A stretch of 64,000 nt of DNA, taken from Atriophallophorus winterbourni (taxonomy: Eukaryota; Platyhelminthes; Trematoda; Plagiorchiida; Microphallidae). The stretch's first letter is position 1. Each line of letters starts with the position of its first letter. The notes under the pieces are model-generated. The model was not told where the DNA came from and ran no database searches. It saw only the letters and a list, made by a program, of their open reading frames with translations. Positions 56,130 through 64,000 of this stretch are shown one piece after another. The DNA lies in contig JACCGJ010010471.1 of NCBI GenBank assembly GCA_013407085.1, forward strand, positions 1 through 64,000. The letters are read 5' to 3'. The translations under genes and the position numbers were made by a program.

Positions 56130-56990
56130 TGATTGTATTTGACAATCAATGAAACGTCCCAAGTTGAGTGACGCGCAAAATCCCAGAGGTATATCAGAAC
56201 CCAAAGCGGATTTGTCTATAAATGCGGTACTGTATTGAGGCAATCAAAATATAGTACAAACATACCTCAAATATTGGGGTCAACCGGGTAAATCCGGGTC
56301 AATGTCAAAACAATATCGTGTACGTACCAAGTTACGTACACGAGTCAAAATCAAATCAAGTTCAAATATCCGACCGTTACCCACTCCAACTCGAGTGTAG
56401 CGATTGCGGTAACGTTGCAGTTTACCACAAGCAGAGTGATAGCACACACCAAGCGAGAACTCCGGAAGGTGGAATAAAAAGGTGTATGGGATGAGGCACG
56501 CGGTACAATAGAATGTCGTAGACAAGTCCTGTGGTTGATGCGCAGCTAAGTCGCTGGATGATTGTTCACAGGTCCTTGTGTGATGCGCAGCCGCTTGGCT
56601 GGAAGACGATGGCCGCGTAGCAGCAGCTAGCGGCGGCCAAAGGGGAAACGAACTCCGACGAGCGCGGGTTAGAATCCGACAAAACAAAGGGATTGAGGAT
56701 CAATATAATATAAAATAGAATAACCAACATTATCATTCTTATTCACAATAGGAACGTAGAAAGAGTTTGACATCCTTTTCTACGTGTTGTGCGATATGAA
56801 AGCAAACGATAATATTGGCGCAAAATACATAAGATACATAATAAATGACGCTTCGTTACACGAGATTACGACAAATTGTGCGCAGTAAATCAGGGTCAAA
56901 ATAAGCAAAAGGGTCCGTACAGCAATAGGATAATGACAGGTCAGAAAAACAGTATGGTAGGCGACATTGACGGAACAGAAATAAGCAACA
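56130..56990 (-). repeat. LTR (5' LTR in minus orientation) with a ~480 bp interior insertion
   Basis: Both halves match the left repeat: 56130-56376 with 54632-54878, and 56862-56990 with 54891-55019. The extra 56377-56861 is partly GC-rich (about 56560-56660) and codes for nothing recognised. It is either an insertion here or a deletion in the other copy. Confidence 0.65.
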
Positions 56991-56996
56991 GTTGGT

Positions 56997-57600
56997 ATGT
57001 TGCCATCGTCAGTCGCAAAGGAGGTTGCTGATTTAATTTTCAACCGCCCTGCTGATAATCCGTACGATGCAATTAAACATGCCATTATCTCACGTACTTC
57101 ATCTACTGACGAGCAAAACCTACGGAAACTTTTGTCCGGTTTAGAAATGGGTGATAACACTCCCTCACAACACCTGCGACACATGCTTCAATTACCAGGA
57201 GACAAGCCTGTTGATGACAAGATTATTCGTGAATTATGGCAGCAGTCTCACAGACGACGTCCGCAAAGTCTTAGCCATTATGGACAAGCACACCAGTCTC
57301 CAGCACTTAACACGCATTGCAGACGAAGTTTACGATATCTCGCACAGCGTTACCTTGTCTCACGTCAGACACACCACTGGCTCGCATAAAAGCATCCCTG
57401 TCCAGAATGATTTTGAAGAGTTAAAATCGATGTTCTATTCCTTGTCATTGCAAGTACAGAACATCGCACGATCTCGTAGTAACTCACGAAATCATCATCC
57501 TCGTCAGCCCAAGAAACGATCCACTACTCGTTCTAACGGACCACGAAGCCAGACAGTAGACGCGGCAGCTCTGTCTGGCACCCTTCAGAGCCGACTTTTC
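56997..57600 (+). pseudogene. CsRn1-like gag, C-terminal part, zinc knuckle missing
   Basis: The frame begins LPSSVAKEVADLIFNRP, then YDAIKHAIISRTSS and LLSGLEMGDNTPSQHLRHML. A frameshift near 57250 moves it to LTDDVRKVLAIMDKHTSL, IADEVYDISHSVTLSHV and FEELKSMFYSLSLQVQNIAR. The Cys/His knuckle expected between the basic stretch (KKRSTTRSNGPRSQT) and the start of the protease is absent, as if deleted. Confidence 0.72.
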
Positions 57601-57609
57601 TACGTAACG

Positions 57610-58420
57610 ATCAGGCCACTAAAATGCGATTCCTCATCGACACTGGTGCTAAGATTAGCGTTATCCCACCATCCACTAAGGAACGCAAGAGCCCTTCGTC
57701 AATGACGTTGCAGGCGGCAAACGGCACGAAAATTTTCACTTTCGGTCAAAGATCACTTTTTGTCGAATTGGGTCTATGACGCGACTTTCGATGGATTTTC
57801 ACGCTGGCTGATGTCGAAATACCGATTCTGGGAGCAGATTTCCTCTCACATTTTGATCTTTCAGTAAATATAGCTAAACGAAAGCTTATCGATAATTTAA
57901 CAAAGATTAACTCCTTCGGTAATTCCTGCTATTCCCCTATTCGAACCATTCGTGTACTCACCCCTGATATCCCATCTGCGTTCAGTGACTTACTGAAAGA
58001 ATTTTCGGAAGTTTTCAAACCCTGTACACAAGATGCGGTCGTTAAACATAACGCTAAACACCACGTTGTAACCCGTGGTCCTCCAGTGTTTAGCAAGCCC
58101 CGTCGTTTGGCTCCAAACAAGTTCGATATACCGAAACGTGAGTTTGAACATATGCTCGAACTGATAATCATCCGGCCATCCAAATCGCCCTAGGCAAGCC
58201 CCTTTCACATGGTGGAGAAAAAAATCTGATGCTTGGCGACCATGCGGTGATTACCGTTCCCTTAACAGAGTTACTGTTCCCGTTCGTTACCCCATTCCCC
58301 ATATTCATGACTTTGCACTTTCATTACACGGAAAGACAGTGTTTTCTAAACTATCGCCGACGAAGATATCCCTAAAACAGCTATTACCACACCCTTTGGT
58401 CTTTTCGAATTTTGAAAAAT
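57610..58420 (+). pseudogene. CsRn1-like protease and RT N-terminus, broken by stops
   Basis: The aspartic protease core reads MRFLIDTGAKISVIPP (DTGA) at about 57624, then after a stop ILGADFLSHFDLSVNIA. The RT entry follows ([32 protein letters not shown]). Stops interrupt the RT between 58190 and 58320, in the region that should carry the first catalytic Asp, and one more lies directly before [10 protein letters not shown] at 58419. Confidence 0.75.
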
Positions 58421-60707
58421 GCCCTTTGGTTTACGCAATGCTGCTCAAACCTTCCAGAGATTCATGGACCAAGTTTTCCAGGGATTATCTTTTGTGCATG
58501 TCTACATTGATGACGTCCTGATCGCCAGTTCTTCTCAACAGGAACATGCAGAACATCTGCATGCTGTTTTTCAGCGACTTTCACAATTCGGCGTTGTGGT
58601 TAACCCAGATAAATGCCTTTTTGCTTTCGCTTCCCTCGAAATCTTAGGACATCATGTCGATCAAAACGGAATTCGCCCTGTGCTTGATAAAATTTCGTCC
58701 ATCAATGATTATCCATGTCCCACCTCGCTTCGACAGTTACGTCGATTCCTCGGGTTAGTTAATTATTACAGAAGATTTATTCCAAACTGTGCTAACATCG
58801 CTCAACCGATGACTGATTTGTTACGCGGAACGGAACGACAATTTAAAATGACTGCAGATGCTGCTGAATCGTTTCAGCGATTGAAATCTGCACTGAAAGA
58901 AGCATCTACGTTATCCTACATGTCCAGGAATTCCAACGCTTCACTTTCACTTGCCACCGATGCATCACAAGCAGCAGTCGGCGCTGTCCTGCAGCAAAGT
59001 ATCGACGGTGTTACTAAACCGCTTGCATTCTTTTCTCGTCGTCTACAACCCGCCCAAACCCGCTATAGTACATTTGGTCGCGAATTGTTAGCTATATATT
59101 ATGCTGTTCGTCATTTTAGACATTTGCTTGAAGGTCGCGATTTCATTGTTTGGACCGACCACAAACCTCTCACTTCTGCGTTGTCCGCCACAGCTGATAG
59201 ATATTCACCACGTGAGATACGTCACCTTGACTATATTTCTCAATTTACGAGTGACATTCGCTATCTATCTGCTTCGTCGAACACAGTTGCCGATGCATTT
59301 TCTCGCATGCAACTCACAGCGCTCAGTCGATCGAACTTCGATCTCACGCAGCTAGCAGAGGCTCAGCAACATGACAGTGACATGCAGCACTACCAATCTT
59401 CGTCACCCCTCCGAGTCCAACGTATTCCCATTCCCAACTCCAGTTTGACTGTTTTGTGTGATTTTTCCAACGAACATCCCCGTCCTTTAGTACCGAAATT
59501 ACTTAGGAAATCCATTTTTGAACATTTTCATTCCCTTTCTCATCTCGGCATTTGTGTTACTCGTAAGTTGATCACTGATCCATTTGTTTGGCCGAATATG
59601 CATGCGGATTTTCAAAATTGGACAAAAGCCTGTCTCCAGTGCCAACGCAGTAAAGTTCAACGCCATACTATTAGTGCTCCAGGATCTTTTCCTCCACCAA
59701 GCCAACGTTTTCAGCACGTTCATCTCGACATTGTCGGTCCTCTGGCTATTTCTAATGGTTTCACCCACATTTTAACCTGTGTTGACCGTTTCAGCCGCTG
59801 GCCTATAGCCGTTCCCATTACCGGTATTACAGCTGAGACCGTAGCGAAAAACTTTCTGCAATACTGGATAAGTAATTACGGTGTTCCATCTACTATTACT
59901 ACTGATCGTGGATCACAGTTCCAATCTACCATTTTTCGTGAGTTGACTATACTCCTCGGCTCTAACCACATCAAAACGACAGCCTATCATCCTTGCGCGA
60001 ACGGACTTGTTGAACGGTTCCATCGACAGCTGAAAGCAGCATTGATGTCACATGGTAATACCGAAAACTGGGCAGAGAACCTGCCAGTGATCCTTCTTGG
60101 TATACGTGCTACCGTCAAAGAAGATCTCGGATGTTCTGCAGCAGAGTTAGTTTACGGCACACCACTACGTCTCCCAGGTGAATTGATCGCATCCCCTGAC
60201 GTTTCAGCTGACATTACTATTCCCCACTATGTCAATCGCTTACGCTCCTTCATGCGTCAATTACGTGCCACCCCCACTCGCCCATACACCCGTAACGTTT
60301 ACTTACCAAGTGATTTGCATTCATGCTCATTTGTTTTTGTTCAAACTGATCATACGCGCAAACCCCTGCAAGCCCCATACACCGGTCCCTTCAAAGTCGT
60401 TAGCCGCTGTGACAAATACTTCGTCATCGAACGAAATGGTTCTCGAGATACTGTTGCAATTGATCGATTGAACGCAGCTTTTATCGAACCAGTCTGCGAC
60501 AAAACACCGCCTCCAGACGTTCACACCCCAATTGGTACCCCGGATGTTGACCTTTTCCCTTCAACCCCACTCACTTCTCAGTCGACCCAATCAACCCAAC
60601 CATGTAAACTCTCCCTTCCATCATCTGACTCACCCTATCCAATTCACAAAACTCGATCGGGCCGGAGAGTCAGATGGCCTGCAAACCTAGCTGACTACGC
60701 TGATTAA
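58419..60707 (+). CDS. CsRn1-like pol: RT palm, RNase H and integrase, 762 aa open frame
   Basis: A long open frame, the C-terminal two-thirds of pol. [34 protein letters not shown] (catalytic YIDD), [34 protein letters not shown]. RNase [53 protein letters not shown]. Integrase: [10 protein letters not shown] and CLQCQRSK (HHCC), [34 protein letters not shown] (the D,D,E core), C-terminal tail [19 protein letters not shown]. No Met start is implied: upstream stops cut it off from the RT N-terminus, so no active polymerase is expected even though this part is open. Confidence 0.92.
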   Translation: MPFGLRNAAQTFQRFMDQVFQGLSFVHVYIDDVLIASSSQQEHAEHLHAVFQRLSQFGVVVNPDKCLFAFASLEILGHHVDQNGIRPVLDKISSINDYPCPTSLRQLRRFLGLVNYYRRFIPNCANIAQPMTDLLRGTERQFKMTADAAESFQRLKSALKEASTLSYMSRNSNASLSLATDASQAAVGAVLQQSIDGVTKPLAFFSRRLQPAQTRYSTFGRELLAIYYAVRHFRHLLEGRDFIVWTDHKPLTSALSATADRYSPREIRHLDYISQFTSDIRYLSASSNTVADAFSRMQLTALSRSNFDLTQLAEAQQHDSDMQHYQSSSPLRVQRIPIPNSSLTVLCDFSNEHPRPLVPKLLRKSIFEHFHSLSHLGICVTRKLITDPFVWPNMHADFQNWTKACLQCQRSKVQRHTISAPGSFPPPSQRFQHVHLDIVGPLAISNGFTHILTCVDRFSRWPIAVPITGITAETVAKNFLQYWISNYGVPSTITTDRGSQFQSTIFRELTILLGSNHIKTTAYHPCANGLVERFHRQLKAALMSHGNTENWAENLPVILLGIRATVKEDLGCSAAELVYGTPLRLPGELIASPDVSADITIPHYVNRLRSFMRQLRATPTRPYTRNVYLPSDLHSCSFVFVQTDHTRKPLQAPYTGPFKVVSRCDKYFVIERNGSRDTVAIDRLNAAFIEPVCDKTPPPDVHTPIGTPDVDLFPSTPLTSQSTQSTQPCKLSLPSSDSPYPIHKTRSGRRVRWPANLADYAD

Positions 60708-60750
60708 CTATATTTTCGTTTCGAGCGTTTCACTCTCTTCTTACGCTCTA

Positions 60751-60759
60751 GGGAAGGAG
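60751..60759 (+). promoter_or_regulatory. Polypurine tract before the 3' LTR
   Basis: GGGAAGGAG, 44 bp after the pol stop, sits where the plus-strand primer of a Gypsy element is expected. A similar GGAGTAT string precedes the LTR-like segment at 63679. Confidence 0.55.
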
Positions 60760-60760
60760 T

Positions 60761-61010
60761 ATGGTATTTTCATTATTGTATATTTTATTACAATAACCCT
60801 GCATATTTCATTATTGTTTTGTTTTAATGATACATGTAAATATGTACACAATTTGAATATACAATTCACGCCGCGTTCGTGTTTTGCTTTGGGACAAGTA
60901 TATCACGTGTGACTGCCTGGGATTTGTATGCTGTTATTCGTTGCGAACTGTGTTCCGGTTTATTGCTTTCAATATCCAGAGACGTACTTTGTTAGTGGTG
61001 GAATCTCCGT
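60761..61010 (+). repeat. Partial 3' LTR of the CsRn1-like element
   Basis: Follows the polypurine tract (atggtattttcattattg...). No upstream partner LTR exists in the window. Its start resembles 63679 onward (tatagtgttttccatttg) and 'ttagtggt' near 60995 resembles 63917. It is truncated next to the CR1 copy at 61022. Confidence 0.55.
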
Positions 61011-61021
61011 TGGATCAACCG

Positions 61022-62374
61022 CTACACCATCAAAAGCAGTCCATGGCACGGATGTTTGTTCTCCTTAAGGATCTGGAAAACCAGTATCAGATCACCTCGG
61101 ATGCGACGGTAACTGATCGGGAACACGTTGAGTTGCTGGAGGCGGTCCTCATAGTTCAGTAAACTGAGTCCTTTGACCAGCTTTGTGAACCTCCGTTGAG
61201 CCTTCTCTGGGACGTGATGGTCACGCTTTAACCATGGAGACCAAACGGATACCGCATATTCCAGGTGGGGTCTGATGTACGCGTGTAGGAGCGAGAAAAA
61301 GAGGCGGCGGTCAAAAGACCCGAATACCCTTTTGAGGAGCCCTACGTTGCGATTGGCGACTGATGATGCGAGGGAACATTGGGCTGAGCACCCAAGATCA
61401 CTTTGAACCAATACGCCGAGGTCCTTTTCTAGCATACTCACCGAAAGTTCGGTGTTCCCTAGCTTGTAACTAGGTTCGCCAGAGTGACGGATGCGGAGAG
61501 ATCGGCATTTTCGTGGGTTGAAAGGGAGCTGGTTCGACGTTGCCCAGTTATTAAGTGAGGTAAGATCGGCTTGCAGGTCATCACAATCATTCGAGGAAGA
61601 GAGGATGCGCCATAGCTTAATATCATCTGTGAACATCAGAAACGGCGAGTTCACACATGCTCCAATGTCGTTGATGAACATCAAGAACAGACGCGGAGCG
61701 AGTACAGAGCCCTGAAGTAATCCGCATTGTATTGAAAAACAATCGGAGAGCGATTGTCTGACGCGAACGCGGAGTGTCCTGGAGCGGAGGAATTCGGCTA
61801 ACCAAGACAAAAGTGGGTTACCAATTCCAAGTAGGCCAAGCTTTTGCAGTAAAATAGCATGGTTAACACGGTCAAAAGCTTTGGAGAAATCCAAGTATAT
61901 AACGTCGACACCATGGCCCGCATCAACAGCCTTGGTCCAGCTGTCCCGCGCCAGAAGCAAGTTTGTTGTACAGGAGTGTCCGCGGCGAAACCCATGTTGT
62001 TCGATGGCGACAGCATTCGTGTTCTCCATAAAAGCCATCAAATCATCGGATACAATAGATTCCATTACTTTGGAAAGCACAGGGAGCAGGGTGACTGGGC
62101 GGTAATTTGCAGGATCACTGCGGTTTCCACCTTTATATATCGGGGTTATGATCCCCTGTTTCCAATCTTCGGGAACATGGGAGATATCGAACAGACGTTG
62201 GAAGTACATGGAAAGTGGTTCACAAAGTTGCACAGCAACCGCACGCAATGCTTTTGGTGTAATCCGGTCTACTCCAGGTGATGAATTTTCACGGAGCTGC
62301 ATGATCTTTTTATATACACGTTCAGCGGTGAACAGAATAGTAGAGAGTCTAGGTGGGGGTGGGGTGATATTCAA
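61022..62374 (-). CDS. CR1 copy O: open reverse transcriptase frame, 450 aa
   Basis: The longest uninterrupted CR1 RT in the window. Motifs: SSPGVDRITPKALRAVAVQL, YRPVTLLPVLSKVMESIV, QHGFRRGHSCTTNLLLA, DVIYLDFSKAFDRVNHAILL, CGLLQGSVLAPRLFLMFIND (the usual SGVPQGS is CGLLQGS), LMFTDDIKLWRIL (FADD is FTDD but both Asp kept), KDLGVLVQSDLGCSAQ, LLHAYIRPHLEYAVSVWSPW, NYEDRLQQLNVFPISYRRIR. A frameshift near 62385 separates it from its linker (62385-62720). Open frame survival suggests a relatively recent insertion, but truncation makes it non-autonomous. Confidence 0.87.
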   Translation of the reverse strand: MNITPPPPRLSTILFTAERVYKKIMQLRENSSPGVDRITPKALRAVAVQLCEPLSMYFQRLFDISHVPEDWKQGIITPIYKGGNRSDPANYRPVTLLPVLSKVMESIVSDDLMAFMENTNAVAIEQHGFRRGHSCTTNLLLARDSWTKAVDAGHGVDVIYLDFSKAFDRVNHAILLQKLGLLGIGNPLLSWLAEFLRSRTLRVRVRQSLSDCFSIQCGLLQGSVLAPRLFLMFINDIGACVNSPFLMFTDDIKLWRILSSSNDCDDLQADLTSLNNWATSNQLPFNPRKCRSLRIRHSGEPSYKLGNTELSVSMLEKDLGVLVQSDLGCSAQCSLASSVANRNVGLLKRVFGSFDRRLFFSLLHAYIRPHLEYAVSVWSPWLKRDHHVPEKAQRRFTKLVKGLSLLNYEDRLQQLNVFPISYRRIRGDLILVFQILKENKHPCHGLLLMV

Positions 62375-62740
62375 CGAAGATTGTTGTCAATTCTGGAATA
62401 CCGGCATGTAGTGATCCTTCAGTGTATTTGCGACTTCCATAAAAGTCGATGTGGAGCCGCCTTCAATTTTCAGTGAGAGGATTCCAGTTTTCACTTTTCT
62501 TTTGTCATTTATATGACGGTATAGCAGTTTTCGGTTGTTCAGAAACTGTGCAGTTAACTTGCTATGGTAATCCAGTTTATATTGACGAACTAGAGACGTA
62601 CAGTGTTTGCGTAATTGTCGATACGCTTTCCAATTTCGCGCACACTCTTCCGATCGGAACTTACTCCAAGCAGCTTTTCTGCAGCAGATCCACTTACGAG
62701 TTCGACTACGAATGAAAGTACGTAGGATACGTCGTTTGTC
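61022..62740 (-). mobile_element. CR1-like element of a distinct subfamily, both ends truncated (copy O)
   Basis: Starts on minus with linker RTRKWICCRKAAWSKF (about 62700), covers the whole RT and stops at about 61022 inside the C-terminal tail. Neither the HSRLNCRRYFYS-type tail nor the family 3' tail is present. It is less AT-rich and clearly diverged from the other CR1 copies. Loss of a 3' end is not typical retrotransposition truncation and implies a later break, possibly with the neighbouring Gypsy LTR. Confidence 0.82.
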
Positions 62741-62910
62741 TGCTTTGGAAGACGATGATTGTTGCGTTAGTCGGGGCGTAAGTTGCTACAATATACGAGC
62801 ATCTCTAATTAGATTTTGAGTTTGGTCTAATATTAGTGGCAATTCTAACAGCGCACATCCTGTTATTGCAAGGTGTAGTGACCTAATTTCAGTTTGTATC
62901 TTAATATTTT

Positions 62911-63395
62911 GTACATACACCTTTTGGCCTTGTGTGATTATTCGTTTTTTTGGCCATGTATACTTCATTAATTCTTCTATAATATACTTTCTGGCGGATA
63001 ATATAATTTCGAATTTTCGAAATTTGTCTTCTTTCGTGGTTGCGAAGTCTGCGTACGTTACTCCGTGCTGGAATTGTGATTAACGGATCCTCCAACATTT
63101 TAACGCATTCTGCACCTCGGATTACATCTCTTGGATTTTCCTGTGTGGATTATCTTGTAGTGAACTACTTTCACTTCGTACATACACTTTATGGCCTTGT
63201 ATAGTTATGCGTTTTTGGTCATGTATACTTCCTTTGTATTAAGGCTTATACAAGATACTTTTTGGCGGTTAATATAAGTTCGAAATCGGTTGTTCAGTTT
63301 GCGTGCGTCGCCGCGTGCTAGAATAGTGATTAACGGGTTCTCCAACATTTTAGCGTTTTCTGCACCTTAAATTTTCTTGTGTGAATTAACTCGCT
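62911..63395 (+). repeat. Two diverged tandem LTR-like units
   Basis: Unit 1 (from 62911) and unit 2 (from 63178), offset ~267 bp, share 'gtacatacac', 'ggccttgt', 'catgtatacttc', 'attaacgg' and 'ctccaacattttag/a'. Similarity by eye is about 70-75%. Unit 2 is followed at 63514 by TGGTGAGCCC, a primer-binding-site-like string, so the units look like parts of an LTR. No coding sequence was recognised. Confidence 0.55.
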
Positions 63396-63513
63396 ATCGT
63401 TGGACTTCGCTGGATCTTTCTTTGGACATTTGCTCCTTTGGACTTTTAGTGAGTTTTTCCATTTTTGCCGTATTGTGTGTAGTGCAGACTTATTTTTTGG
63501 TCTACTACATAAT

Positions 63514-63527
63514 TGGTGAGCCCTACG
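63514..63527 (+). promoter_or_regulatory. Primer-binding-site-like motif 1
   Basis: TGGTGAGCCCTACG preceded by 'acataat'. It resembles TGGTGACCCCG, the complement of a tRNA-Trp 3' end, the primer reported for CsRn1-type elements. Confidence 0.5.
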
Positions 63528-63678
63528 AACCGCATTTTTTGAATTTACGACAAAATTGTATTTGTCTATTTTTGGCTTTTATTTGGTATACTCACTGAAC
63601 ACCCCACCATGAGCGATTTCTCTTTAACTAAAGATCCTACGATCCTACAATCACAGTATATTTCGTGCTCATTAGGAG

Positions 63679-63983
63679 TATAGTGTTTTCCATTTGCATA
63701 ACTTTTAGTGCGATTGTTTAGCTGCTTATGCCGACTAACGTTTTATGTACACATAATAAGCGCGCGGTTTTTGGAGTACACGTGGCTTTACGCATCTCTT
63801 TTTCTGTTTTGAGACTAGCTCCATCCACTGTCGTGATTGTGCTGGAGTTCATGTGTTCTGTGGTTGCGTGATCTGAACTACATCGGAATAGCATTCTGTT
63901 TCGACTATAAACTGTTAGTGGTAACACTCCTAGTTGCCCAGTCTTATTTATTACTTTATCTTGACTAGGTTTACCACTACAAT
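63679..63983 (+). repeat. LTR-like segment at the right edge
   Basis: About 305 bp between a GGAG string (63675-63678) and the second primer-site-like motif at 63984. Its start and one internal stretch resemble the 3' LTR at 60761. It is likely the 5' LTR of another CsRn1-like element whose body lies outside the window. Confidence 0.5.
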
Positions 63984-63998
63984 TGGTGAGCCCGAATT
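63984..63998 (+). promoter_or_regulatory. Primer-binding-site-like motif 2
   Basis: TGGTGAGCCCGAATT, directly after the LTR-like segment. It matches motif 1 over its first ten bases and suggests that the internal region of a further Gypsy element starts here. Confidence 0.52.
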
Positions 63999-64000
63999 TG

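Larger units (their letters stand above)
54632..56990 (-). mobile_element. Small non-autonomous LTR retrotransposon (gag-like ORF only)
   Basis: Two direct repeats bound it: 54632-55019 (388 bp) and 56130-56990 (861 bp because ~480 bp are extra). Both start TGATTGTATTTGAC and end AAGCAACA on plus, i.e. TG...CA borders. On minus a purine run (GGGGGGCGG) lies directly before the left repeat, as a polypurine tract would, and one ORF (56027-55072) occupies the ~1.1 kb interior. No protease, RT or integrase is present. This fits a gag-only non-autonomous LTR element. No target duplication was seen. Confidence 0.65.
56991..61010 (+). mobile_element. CsRn1-like Ty3/Gypsy retrotransposon, 5'-truncated
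   Basis: Plus-strand order: gag C-terminal part, protease, RT, RNase H, integrase, polypurine tract, partial 3' LTR. The gag (LPSSVAKEVADLIFNRPADN, LLSGLEMGDNTPSQ) and pol sequences resemble the CsRn1 lineage first described from the liver fluke Clonorchis sinensis. The 5' LTR and gag N-terminus are absent, and the element starts abruptly at the end of the small LTR element. The 3' LTR is cut near 61010 by the CR1 copy on the other strand. Confidence 0.85.

Noticed and set aside
56280..56687. 135-residue minus-strand frame with an Arg/Ser-rich start
   Set aside because: It is made of the LTR insertion plus LTR and lacks any domain.
61859..62281. 140-residue plus-strand frame opposite CR1 copy O
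   Set aside because: It is the antisense of the open RT frame on minus, which has all RT motifs.

Overview
The window looks like nuclear DNA of a digenean flatworm (trematode). It is AT-rich and has one clear host gene, a seven-exon cathepsin F-like cysteine protease with a secretory signal and short introns. Almost everything else recognisable is retrotransposon: many CR1-like non-LTR copies, one RTE-clade element, a Penelope-like element (PLE) with a GIY-YIG domain, a Mag-type and a CsRn1-type Ty3/Gypsy element, and a small gag-only LTR element. Expanded cathepsin F families and CsRn1-type elements are known from opisthorchiid and related flukes, so that group is my best guess; the species is inference.

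Layout. 376-3860: broken CR1 (minus). 4259-7440: broken Mag-type Gypsy (minus). 7805-8185: CR1 3' end (minus). 11199-13581: a chimeric repeat (unidentified ~0.8 kb module plus CR1 RT; plus), repeated at 51236-53165. 15614-17556: PLE with three hammerhead-ribozyme motifs (minus). 17586-19294: cathepsin F-like gene (minus), TATA box just upstream. 20240-26780: about 6.5 kb with nothing recognised. 26785-28850: CR1 (plus). 29301-33386: nearly full-length CR1 (minus) inside a dispersed repeat whose uninterrupted copy lies at 36151-36831. 34186-34223: isolated hammerhead motif (plus). 36832-40846: full-length but disrupted RTE element (minus) ending against a (TA)n tract. 40929-41912: CR1 tail plus a copy of a ~770 bp repeat also at 35380-36150. 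43706-49745: CR1 pile-up including one CR1 nested in another. 50400-53165: CR1 pieces and the second chimeric repeat (plus). 54632-56990: non-autonomous LTR element (minus) with a tRNA-like sequence antisense to its ORF. 56991-61010: CsRn1-like Gypsy with an intact 762-residue pol C-terminal half (plus). 61022-62740: CR1 of a different subfamily (minus). 62911-64000: LTR-like repeats and two primer-binding-site-like motifs; another Gypsy element seems to begin at the right edge.

The most interesting signals are (i) type I hammerhead ribozyme motifs of two sequence classes next to the PLE and once alone, with very short palindromic helix III, (ii) a filled/empty site pair that defines the ends of one CR1 element, (iii) a chimeric repeat family joining an unknown module to CR1, and (iv) the cathepsin's NSY and FGE in place of the usual NSW and WGE. 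All boundaries and identities were read by eye; no alignment or search was run.
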